64,000 nt of DNA, taken from the NCBI GenBank assembly GCA_014084085.1, contig NPFB01000074.1:241967-305966 (forward strand), read 5' to 3'. The notes beneath the pieces are model-generated. The model was given only the letters and a program-made list of their open reading frames with translations. It had not been told where the DNA came from and searched no databases. The DNA is from Hondaea fermentalgiana (Eukaryota > Sar > Bigyra > Thraustochytrida > Thraustochytriidae). Numbering within the stretch: position 1 is the first letter of the stretch; every line of letters starts with the position of its first letter. A program made the position numbers and the translations under genes. This document shows, one piece after another, positions 19,659 through 28,038 of the stretch.

Positions 19659-20046
19659 AATTTCACCTTTCCTATGTTTTGTTACTATCAAAGAAGAAAT
19701 AAAAGAAAAAGCAAGTAAGCACGTTAGCAAGCCGATTTGGTTTAGCTTCTTTACTGGTTGGTGTTGTGCTTTCGCAGCGTCAAGAATTCTATCTCTCTCT
19801 TCCAGGGGTTGGGGAAAATCCCAATCTCTCGATACACAGGACATAAAAATGACTTGCGGGATGGCGCATGCGATATGCATAGGTTTACAAAATTGCGCTC
19901 ATCACTGGCGCTGCATTTCCTTGCGTCAAAGCAGAAGTCAAAAAAAGCTCCGCAAAATGATTGGCTCGGGCCAATCCATCTCGGTCGCCGTGGCGGTGTT
20001 TCGTAAGAAGATAGGTTTGCGTGCCGAAGTACCCCCATTGGCACGT
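19659..20046. other. convergent intergenic region, no gene seen
   Basis: 3' flanks of the sulfotransferase (+) and the His/Gln-rich gene (-). It contains AATAAA at 19698-19703 on the plus strand, 40 bp past the sulfotransferase stop. Short frames in both directions look like chance. Confidence 0.5.
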
Positions 20047-21696
20047 TTAATAGTGCCCATGCTGGTGCGGAAGCGTGCGTTGCATTTGTTGCCTCTGGTG
20101 CTGGTCAAGGGAAGGCGAGTCTACTGAGCTGCGCGAGCCATCTGGGTTTACTGACATACCATGTTGTTGTTGTTGTTGTTGTTGTTGTGCCTGCTGCTGC
20201 TGCTGAACAACCATGTCTACGTGCTGGTGGCTCGCATAGCGACTCAGCTGTTGCGATGTGATTGGCGGTGGGTGCTCCGTATGCGTGAGGTGCTCGTGGG
20301 CGTGAGAGAGGTGATGTGCGTGTGATGGATGCGGCGCCAAACCGTGTGGGTGTTGCTGTGAATGATGCAATTGGGAGGGAACCTGCTGTGACTGTCCAAC
20401 ATGCTGGGCATGAGGAGGCTGATGGGCAGGCGCATGGTGCGAGTGAAGTGTAGGAACAGCATGATGCAAGTGGCCCTCGTGACCAAGATGGTGTTCGTCC
20501 TTTGTGGAGTCGACCTCGTCTGCGTTAGGATTTGGAATCATCATGTCTGCGTTCGAAGACAGCTTGGGACGCTTGCGCTGCATGACCTTCTTCTCCCCGG
20601 AGAGTTCCAAAACGCGAAGCTTGAGCTCCTGACGTGACATCGAGTTCACTGGCGTAAACTTGCTGACCCGCTGCGACGTGACAGTCTCCTGCAGAGACTT
20701 TTCGTCGACCGAGAGCTTTTTGAGCATTTTTTGGCAGGGTCCACAGCGACGCGCTCTTTTCGACACCGGGTCAAAGGCGAGCTGACAGTTTTTGGAGCGA
20801 ACAAGATGCGCGCTTCCGCCGGTGGCAGGATTCATTCCCATCTCTACGGCACGTGAAACGGTATTGCCCGTGAATCCACCACCGACCACGATGCGCTGCC
20901 CGCACGTGAGGTCGTGCAAGCGCGTCTGGCAGGCCTCGGGCATTTCGCCAAAGGTTTCAGCCTTTTTCATCGCATACTGTGGATGGGAGAAGCCGTCGCC
21001 CTGGCAAATCATTAACTTGGATGCGCGCGAGAGGACGTCAATGAGATCTTCCCGCGTTCGCGCCTGCGTCGGAAAGTCGGGAATTTTCAGTGTCTGTGCA
21101 AACCGAAAGACCTCAACTTTAAAGGTATCGAGCCGAAGCACGACGGATATGTCTTGAAAGGCGTCCCCACGAGGCAGGTCGAGAAGCGACCTTTGTCGCA
21201 GGAAGACGAGTCGATCGTTTTCCTGGTCTTGGACGCCAATCCACTCGCCAATAGGTTTTCCTGCAAGGTTTTCAAAGACTGCGGAGGATTGCATCACCGT
21301 CACGAGGCGATGAAAGTCCGCGACAGCCTGTCGATCGCGCTCGTCGGGCTCAGCAAGCTTACCTTGTTGAGCCTCCAATTCGTTCATCATCTTCGCGTGT
21401 ATTTGCGTCGACCAGGCAGAGCGCTCGTCGACATAGAATACGTCATGGTCTTTGTGTAGAACGGCCAACGGGCCTTCTTCTGCAGAGACGCCTGCTGCAC
21501 TGGTGTCTGCGGCGACCACACAGCCGTCGTCGAGTGTCTGGCTGACCAAGGGTCCTGCGCGCAACAGAGAGGTGGCTTGGCGCCACGAGGAAGCGTCGAG
21601 GCTGTCTGGCCGCAGGTCCGTGAGTCGCGTCCACCGTCGTTTCCGTCTGAATCGGAGCACGAGTCGCGCCAGTTCGTCGTCCGCGTTTACAGCCAT
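20047..21696 (-). CDS. His/Gln-rich protein of unknown function
   Basis: A 549-residue protein not recognised. The N-terminal two thirds are mixed and globular-looking, with a Cys-containing basic block SKNCQLAFDPVSKRARRCGPCQKM near residues 310-335 that might bind metal. A basic segment KKVMQRKRPKL could be a nuclear localisation signal. The C-terminal ~160 residues are dominated by His, Gln and Pro (HHLGHEGHLHH, a nine-residue Gln run, HAHHLSHAHEHLTH), typical of disordered transcription-factor or phase-separating regions. The longest frame starts from a TTG at 21744; the ATG at 21696 (MAVNADDELARL) was chosen. A transcriptional role is a guess from composition only. Confidence 0.75.
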   Translation of the reverse strand: MAVNADDELARLVLRFRRKRRWTRLTDLRPDSLDASSWRQATSLLRAGPLVSQTLDDGCVVAADTSAAGVSAEEGPLAVLHKDHDVFYVDERSAWSTQIHAKMMNELEAQQGKLAEPDERDRQAVADFHRLVTVMQSSAVFENLAGKPIGEWIGVQDQENDRLVFLRQRSLLDLPRGDAFQDISVVLRLDTFKVEVFRFAQTLKIPDFPTQARTREDLIDVLSRASKLMICQGDGFSHPQYAMKKAETFGEMPEACQTRLHDLTCGQRIVVGGGFTGNTVSRAVEMGMNPATGGSAHLVRSKNCQLAFDPVSKRARRCGPCQKMLKKLSVDEKSLQETVTSQRVSKFTPVNSMSRQELKLRVLELSGEKKVMQRKRPKLSSNADMMIPNPNADEVDSTKDEHHLGHEGHLHHAVPTLHSHHAPAHQPPHAQHVGQSQQVPSQLHHSQQHPHGLAPHPSHAHHLSHAHEHLTHTEHPPPITSQQLSRYASHQHVDMVVQQQQQAQQQQQQQQHGMSVNPDGSRSSVDSPSLDQHQRQQMQRTLPHQHGHY

Positions 21697-22009
21697 ACTA
21701 CTTGCGAGCGAACGAGCACGTAGACGGGCACGCAAAGCACGCAAAGCACACGAGGCGAGCGAGCAAGCAAGCGAGAAGCAAGCAACCTATCAATCAACCA
21801 ACGCTAGTCAATCAATCTAACGACACAGCACGCACGCGCAGCTCACGCGCGAGACGACACACGAGGAGGAGGAGAAGGAGGAAACGGCACAGCACGCGGG
21901 CCGACCGCGTCTCGCCGCCGCGGCCCTGCCTCCTGCTCCACACCTGTCTGTTTTTGTCGCTGTGCCCGGTTCTCGCTGGGTCTCGCCCAGCCACTTGGTT
22001 TGGCCTGAT

Positions 22010-22036
22010 TTGCTTTGCTTTGCTTTGCTTTGCTTT
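22010..22036. repeat. (TTTGC)n pentanucleotide repeat
   Basis: Five tandem TTTGC units upstream of the His/Gln-rich gene start. Confidence 0.8.
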
Positions 22037-22254
22037 CCTAGCCTGTACAAAACGCCAGCAAGCCTAGACTCTCAGAGAAACAGAGAAAGAGAGAGAGAGA
22101 AAGAAAAAGCCCGTGCTCTTTCTCGCTAGCTTGCTAGCCCAGGAGCGGAGCCCACCCAGTGCAGGCTTTTCTACTTCTTCTTCGCTCGCTCGCTTGCCGA
22201 TCCGCGCCTGCGCTCGCGCTCGCGAGAGATCGTTTGGGCGGGCGGGCGGGCGGG

Positions 22255-22354
22255 NNNNNNNNNNNNNNNNNNNNNNNNNNNNNNNNNNNNNNNNNNNNNN
22301 NNNNNNNNNNNNNNNNNNNNNNNNNNNNNNNNNNNNNNNNNNNNNNNNNNNNNN
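22255..22354. other. assembly gap (100 N)
   Basis: Exactly 100 N, the usual placeholder for a gap of unknown length. Both sides are GGGC tandem repeats (22238-22254 and 22355-22363), so the gap probably sits inside a collapsed GGGC microsatellite. Confidence 0.95.
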
Positions 22355-22681
22355 GGGCGGGCGTCGCGCGCGCCGAAACCGCGCCAGCCGCTCGCCCGCG
22401 AGTTGCCTTTCGTTTTCTTTCTTCAAGACACCCTCGCGCTGCGCATGGCCCGGTCCGCCCGGTCGATCGATGCGCAGCTCGTTCTCTCCTCGCGTGTGCT
22501 CGCTGCCTCGCGCGCACGCGCTTTCGCGAGCTCCGCCTCCGGCGCGGGGCCCGCGCGCACCGCCGTCGCGAGGCCGAGCCGACCCTGAGCAAGCGCGGGC
22601 AGGCGTGCGGCCGCGGCTCCTCGAGGTCGCGCTTTGTTGGCGGACTGTTGCTCTCTCCTGTCTGCCAGAGACTCTGCTTTT

Positions 22682-22790
22682 TTCAAACCGATGTTTCAAA
22701 CCAATGTGATTCAAACCAATTTGAATTCAAACCGATTTGAATTCAAACCAATTTGAATTCAAGCCAGTTGGAATTCAAACCAATGCTTCA
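22682..22790. repeat. tandem palindromic TTCAAA-CCRA-TTTGAA units
   Basis: About seven imperfect 16-bp units in tandem. The best units are near-perfect inverted repeats (TTCAAA arm, CCAA or CCGA centre, TTTGAA arm); most contain CCAAT. The array is far AT-richer than its surroundings. It lies about 1 kb upstream of the His/Gln-rich gene and 2.3 kb upstream of the RGS gene. Confidence 0.8.
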
Positions 22791-24782
22791 ATTCAAGCTC
22801 GCCCTCTCGTCCGCGACGCCCCCCGCTGCGTCTTCTGCGGCTTCTCCTCTCCTCTCCTCTCCGGCCGCTCGCCGTCTCCGCCTCGCTCTGCCTGCTGCTC
22901 TCGCGCGCCCGCTCCGGGTTCTGTCTGCCTCGAGCAGGCCCAGTTTGTCTGTCCTTTCCTTGTTTCTTTCTTTCTTTCTCTCTCTCTCTCCTTGTCGTTT
23001 TCTCTCTCTCTTTTCCCCCTTTATTACCTGCCTCTTTTCCGCGTCACTCCCTCCTCGGCGCAGCCCCAAACGCCTCATTCCTCTCCCTCCCCGGCGGAAC
23101 GGAAGCACGCTCGCTCGCTCGCTCGCACGAAGCGGCCGCGCGAGGCACCGCCACCAGCGCCAGCACCACCAGCGTGCGGCTCGGAGCGAGCGAACGCGGG
23201 AGCGGGAGGGAGAGGCCTCGCCTCGCCCAGTCCGCGCTCGCGTCCCTCGCGAGTCCGCTCCGCTCCGCCTCGCTCTGTCTCTCTCTCGCCAAGTCCGCTC
23301 TTCGTTCCGGCCTTCGCGCGCCTGGTTCACCCGGTTTCCCCGGCGCCCCGCCCTTCCTGCCGCCGGCCCCGCGCCCTCGGCGGAATCGGCGAAACGGGCG
23401 CGGGCGGAAGGAGTTATCCGTTGGGTGGGTTGCGCGGATACTACCTACAGTAGTAGGATGGATACTAACTATGCCACTCCGTCATTGCTTCGCTTTCTGG
23501 CACGGTCGCGACCTGGCGGTTCTTATTAGGGCAGACGCCACGATCAACCAGACGCGCGGTCACGGTTGCTTATACTTTGTTTTTCCATCTGCTGCTGGCA
23601 GCCAATTTTGTCTTGGCTGGCTTGTCGTTCTTTCCCGCCCTCCGTCCTGCCTTTCTGGCCTTCTTTCTTCCATCCTTTTCCGCCCGCCTGCCTCCCTTAC
23701 TTCCTCCCTTCTGTCTTGCCTCTCCTTTCCTCTGCTTTCCTTTCTGGCCCGGCGTGGCTCGTTGTGCACGCACCAGCACAGCACAGCGCAGCGCAGCCAG
23801 CGCAGCACAGCACGTGCGACGTCGATCTCGCGTCGGCAGCCCGTCAGCAGTGGCAGCAGGAGCCCGCTAACTGTAAAGCTGCCAGCGTGGCTGCGCTTGC
23901 GCAAGAAAAGCAAGCCCTGCACCGCTCGGCCTAGGCCATCCACCTGCTGCACGGCATGGCATGCGCCACCGCCTCGCGCCAGCCTCAACGGCCCCGCGGC
24001 GGCAACACGCTCGCTCGCCGCGGCTGGCGTGGCTACGGCTGCGGCTGCTCCGGCGTCGACACCGGCGCGAAGGCCGTGCATGAGTGAGCTAGCTACAGCC
24101 GCTTTGCGACTGGGACGCTCGCGTCCTCCCGCTCTGCTCAGCTCCCCACTGCGACGCGTCTCTCTCGTATGATGATCGCGCGGCGTCATTCGCGACGGGC
24201 CCGAGGTCGGCACCCGCCGTGCGCCGTCCATCCATCCATCCATCCACCCTGCGCCTTCCCCGCGCGGTGCAGCTCGAGCCATCGCCGTGCGCACGCGTAC
24301 TTCGCGCGCACGGACTTCGTACGAACACGTCCTCCTTCCCTTCCCGTATAGGCAGACAGTGCAGACAGCTCGCTGCCGCGCACACCCCCATCGTCTCGCT
24401 GTCCCCTTTTGAGCCGCGCCTCTCGGCCGGGCGCGTCCACGCCAAGCCAGGCCTCGCCGCGCCGCGCCGCCTGCACCTAGCTGGCAGCTGGCAGCTGGCA
24501 GCTAGCTGCAGCTTCTGCTGGTGCGCGCCGTAACGATGGCACGGCGGCGGCTTCGCGCGGCGGAGGGAGGCGAGTTTATAAGAGAAGAAGTCCGTCCACA
24601 GTGCAAGCCTCCATCCAACACGAACCCAAAGTTCCAGCTTGGGAACGGATCCATCCCGAGAGCGCCGCGGAGTCCAATAAGTAAGCCGCGCAGCAGACCT
24701 GGCGCCGCAGCAAACTCTGCGGCGGCCGCCAGCGCTGGCGACTTGCTCTTGCGCGCCTGCGCGCTTGCTCGGCCGCGCGGGA

Positions 24783-25040
24783 GGCAGACGGACGGCCAGG
24801 CAGGCAGCCAGGCAGGCAGGCAGCAGGAAACCTAGCTGCAGACGGCATCGTCGGGCTCAGCTGGCAGGCTGGCTGGCTGGCAGGCTGGCTGGCTGGCTGA
24901 CTCGCGAGCGGACGGGCTCGCTGCCAGCAAGCAGCAGGCTCGCCGACAGACAGGCAGGCTCGCCGACAGACAGATTGGCAGCTGGATTCACCGACCGACC
25001 GACCGAACGAACGAACGAACGAACGAACGAACGAGCAAAC
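24783..25040. repeat. cluster of tetranucleotide repeats upstream of the RGS gene
   Basis: Successive short runs of GGCA, GGCT, GACA, GACC and GAAC tetramers, including an eight-unit GAAC block at 25002-25033. The cluster ends about 65 bp before the RGS start codon and is probably partly transcribed as 5' UTR. Confidence 0.8.
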
Positions 25041-25104
25041 AAGCCAGCGAACAAAGGACTGAGCGAGGAAGCGCAGCCGCTTTCGGGCGAAAGCGGCAAA
25101 GACC

Positions 25105-26192
25105 ATGGGTTCGCTGGTGCTCGCCACGGCACTGACAGGTACGTCGCACTGACAAATAAAAGAAAGAATTGACCACCTGACATCAAAAGCTCTGACATCC
25201 ATCATGAAACGCAACGCGGCACGCTCGCAAATTACACAGACCTTGACATGCAGACCGCGCGTCTCTCGACCATTCTCAGGTCGCGTGTACTCACCAGTTT
25301 CCTGCGCGAGTATGCAGACTCGCAGTACAGCTCGGAAAGCCTGGCCTTCCTGCAGGCAGAACTCACTTTTCGTGAACACTTTGTCTCGTACGAGCGCAAG
25401 GGCACGCTCGACGAAGAAGTGCAAAAGATCTTTGATACCTATATCGATGAGAACAAGGCCGAAATGCAAATCTGCCTCACTTCAGACGAGTACACAGAGG
25501 TAATGGCAAAGGAAGGAAAACCAGAAATGTATTCGCGCGACATGTTCTTCCCATACACGGACAATCCAAAGCTCACCGTCGAGCGAGACATTTTCCCACG
25601 CTTTCGCAAGAGCGAGTTTTTCGCAGACATGAAGGAGCGCGTTGATAATCCTGTACGACCCTACCTCGAAACCGTCGCGGTAAAGCGCAAAAGTATTTTG
25701 GACCGCGATATTGGCTTCGACACATCAAAGCCGTATGACTTTTCCTTTGAGGAGATCATCGAGGATCGTGACCTCTCCAAAGTTTTTCTCGATTACCTCG
25801 AAAAGCAGCATTGCGGCGAGAACCTCAAGTGCGTCATGCAAATCCAAGACTACAAAGCGCGCTGGAACGATGCCAGTGCAGGTCCGGAAGAGTCTCAGGA
25901 CCGAGCCTTTGCAATCTACTTTAGCTTTCTCCAGCCCGGATGTCCAGAAGAAGTTTCTGCCGAGTCAATTGTGCGTCACGAAGTTGGAGGACTCTTGGCG
26001 CGGAAGAAGCCTCCTTTGGACATGTACGACAAGCTCCTCGCGTCGCTTCTCGTCCAGCTCAAGCAGCAGGACTTTGAAGGGTTCAAAAAGAGCGGACAGT
26101 GGGGCGATCTTAGTTTCGTCGTGCGTGAGATGGAAGCCAAGAGAAGAGCCATGATGAGGAAACAGTCCTCGTCCGCCTGCGCTCTCATGTAG
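25105..26192 (+). CDS. double-RGS-domain protein with C-terminal CaaX box (spliced)
   Basis: A regulator of G-protein signalling, 328 residues after splicing exons 25105-25138 and 25240-26192. Exon 1 encodes MGSLVLATALT and joins in frame to LDMQTARLSTIL. Two RGS-like helical bundles are visible: about residues 20-145 (VLTSFLREYADSQYSSESLAFLQAE) and 175-300 (DLSKVFLDYLEKQHCGENLKC). Such domains speed GTP hydrolysis by G-alpha subunits. The last four residues are CALM, a good CaaX box predicted for farnesylation, so the protein should sit on membranes. The unspliced frame has an ATG at 25248 inside exon 2, but the intron signals and the ATG after a repeat-rich leader favour the spliced form. 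Glycine at position 2 raises possible myristoylation, though the consensus is weak. Confidence 0.85.
25139..25239 (+). other. intron of the RGS gene
   Basis: A 101-nt intron with donor CAG|GTACGT and acceptor TTACACAG; CTGAC at 25186-25190 is a possible branch site. Removal joins a phase-1 exon end to an in-frame continuation. The first CAG in frame at 25253 would break the frame, so the acceptor at 25239 was chosen. Confidence 0.75.
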
Positions 26193-26517
26193 TGGATCGC
26201 TGAACATCGCGGTTCTTTTCAGATGCCCAATCCGTCATCAACTCGTTCAAGGTCGGTCATCGGAGTGTTTCTTCCGGGCCGATGAAAACTCGCTGCCGCA
26301 CGACAGAGTTGAGCAAATCTTCAGTCGGCTCTGTGCGCCCGAGGCGCGCGTCGCTGTCACAGTAAAAGGAAATAGATTCTTTTTTATAAAAAATATAAAC
26401 CATCGTAGCTTGAGCCTAAAACCAAAAATGTATAGGTCAAAAGCCCTGGGCCTAGTAGTGGTCTACATGCAACACTGACATCAGGGAATAAACTTTTTCA
26501 TGTGAGATAATTAAGTT
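26193..26517. other. convergent intergenic region
   Basis: 3' flanks of the RGS gene (+) and DUF4833 gene (-). It has an AT-rich run at 26365-26400 and a plus-strand AATAAA at 26487-26492. No gene is seen. Confidence 0.5.
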
Positions 26518-27597
26518 TCACTTGTTGTCCAGACGCTCCGTGCTTGCCGCGCCGACAAGGTCAATGTAATCAACCTTGGGCAAGTTCAGCCAGTTGGTCG
26601 ACGACTGCACAGACACACGAAGAAGCTCGTCCATCTTTCCAGAAATTTCAGTCTGCGCATGGAGTGCGCCAGCTTCGTCGACCCAAACTTCAATCGACTT
26701 GGTCTTGATCGCAGAGAGGATCATCTCAAAGTGACCTGGCCGCGAAGCCACGGGCTTGCATGTGGAACCATACGCCGTATTCCGTTCCAAGATCGTCAAG
26801 CCCTCCTCCACGCAGGGTTGGCGCGCGTACAAAATCCAGTAAACATTCACCGGGTTCACTGGGTCGAGAGCTCCCGAGCCGTCCAGGTTTGCCTCGTACA
26901 CCACAACATTGTGATTTTCGCTCTTCGACACGTAAAACAGCACATTCTTCTTCAGAAACACATCGAGAAACATCTCAGATCCCTGCGTGCCCGCCGGGGC
27001 AGTCTCGCTGGAAAAACGTGCCGACCCGGCGCTTGCCGACGTCGCTACAGACGTAGAACTTGCCGAAGGCGTTGCAACTGCCGCAGGAGTCCCAGTTCCA
27101 GAGCTTACATTCACGCTCTCTCCGCGGTTTTCCGTTTTGAATTCCTTGAGCTCCACAGAAACGCCCGGCTCGCGCTGCCCGGCCTCGAGATCGTCAGCAG
27201 CGTAAAAAGCTTCCAAGTTCCGCTCATCACTAAAGTGGTCGTTGGCAAGCTGGACCAGATGGCTCAGAAAGTTCGAGTAAAACGTCTTCTCGTCGAGTTT
27301 GCTCGGGACGAGCGAGGGTTTCCATCGCGAGACGCCGCGAACCATTTGCGTTAGCATGATCGCGGCCTCGCGGTCGCTCGGCGCCTTGAGATCCACCTCG
27401 AGCGCACCCCTCTGGCCGTCCGGGTGCAGATACTTTTCCGGATCGTTGGCTAGGTCTTCTAGCGCACGCTGAAAGCCCTCGACCTGCGGCGCGGCCGCCG
27501 CTGCCTCTCCCGGCGGCGGTTTGGCCACAGTCCCGTCCCCAAACGCGAGCATGCCGCGCACTTGCGCCACCGTCCATGCCTTCCTTGCTGGCGCCAT
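26518..27597 (-). CDS. DUF4833-domain protein with BSD-like N-terminal region
   Basis: A 359-residue protein. The C-terminal ~150 residues match the DUF4833 pattern: NVLFYVSKSENHNVVVYEAN followed by PVNVYWILYA and a closing beta-rich segment. The function of that family is not known. Around residues 45-115 the segment ending KPSLVPSKLDEKTFYSNFLSHL resembles a BSD domain. A Ser/Thr/Ala-rich linker separates the two. The open frame extends upstream to a GTG at 27879 through Arg-rich sequence, but the ATG at 27597 (MAPARKAW) is the first credible start. It is divergent from the TPR gene. The DUF4833 assignment is fairly firm, the BSD one tentative. Confidence 0.75.
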   Translation of the reverse strand: MAPARKAWTVAQVRGMLAFGDGTVAKPPPGEAAAAAPQVEGFQRALEDLANDPEKYLHPDGQRGALEVDLKAPSDREAAIMLTQMVRGVSRWKPSLVPSKLDEKTFYSNFLSHLVQLANDHFSDERNLEAFYAADDLEAGQREPGVSVELKEFKTENRGESVNVSSGTGTPAAVATPSASSTSVATSASAGSARFSSETAPAGTQGSEMFLDVFLKKNVLFYVSKSENHNVVVYEANLDGSGALDPVNPVNVYWILYARQPCVEEGLTILERNTAYGSTCKPVASRPGHFEMILSAIKTKSIEVWVDEAGALHAQTEISGKMDELLRVSVQSSTNWLNLPKVDYIDLVGAASTERLDNK

Positions 27598-28038
27598 CTT
27601 GGATCGTGGCGTGGCCCGCGAGGCGAAGAAACCTTGTCGCGCCGAGACTGACAGCCGTGCGTACGCTCGCCGCGAAGCGCGGACCAGAGACGCGCGCTCG
27701 CTCGCGCGTCGCCCTCTCGTCGGCGTCCGTCCTCGCGCGACTAATGGCGCTCTGCTCTGCTTGTTCTGCGCGTGCAATCGCACAAGCACGACCCACGTGG
27801 AGGGCGCCTCCGCCAAGTGAAGAATGGCGAGCCCGCAAGTGCGGAATGGGCCTTTTGCCCAGTGTGCGAGCAAGTGCACGAAGGTGAGTGAGGAGACCAG
27901 ACCTCAAGCGTGCCCTGGGGGCGCAGGCGTTGCAGCGCAGCGCAGTGCAGCGCGGCGCATACAGCGTAGCCTACCTCGGGTCGCGGGGCCGCGCGGGGCC
28001 TCTCCGCGAGAGAGCGCGATCCCGGCGCGAGAGCATCC
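27598..28038. other. divergent intergenic region (bidirectional promoter)
   Basis: A 441-bp GC-rich spacer between the ATGs of the DUF4833 gene (-) and the TPR gene (+). It should contain both promoters. GCAGC-type repeats lie near 27930-27960. No gene is seen. Confidence 0.5.

Larger units (their letters stand above)
21697..25104. other. gene-free GC-rich tract with assembly gap and many simple repeats
   Basis: About 3.4 kb without a credible gene. Long frames exist on both strands at once, but all are low complexity (Arg, Ser, Pro, Leu) and result from GC-rich, stop-poor sequence. The tract holds a TTTGC run (22010-22036), a 100-N gap, a palindromic CCAAT-containing array (22682-22790), pyrimidine-rich runs (22960-23020), a CATC run (24227-24246) and tetramer repeats (24780-25040) next to the RGS gene. 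Confidence 0.55.

Noticed and set aside
22064..22740. Overlapping open frames of ~150-220 codons on both strands across the first N gap
   Set aside because: They exist in several frames at once, include unknown residues from the gap, are Arg/Ser/Ala low complexity, and carry no domain. GC-rich, stop-poor DNA explains them.
22737..24294. Long plus and minus frames (up to 332 codons)
   Set aside because: Low-complexity Ser/Leu/Pro/Arg composition from pyrimidine-rich repeats, no family features, and mutual overlap on both strands.
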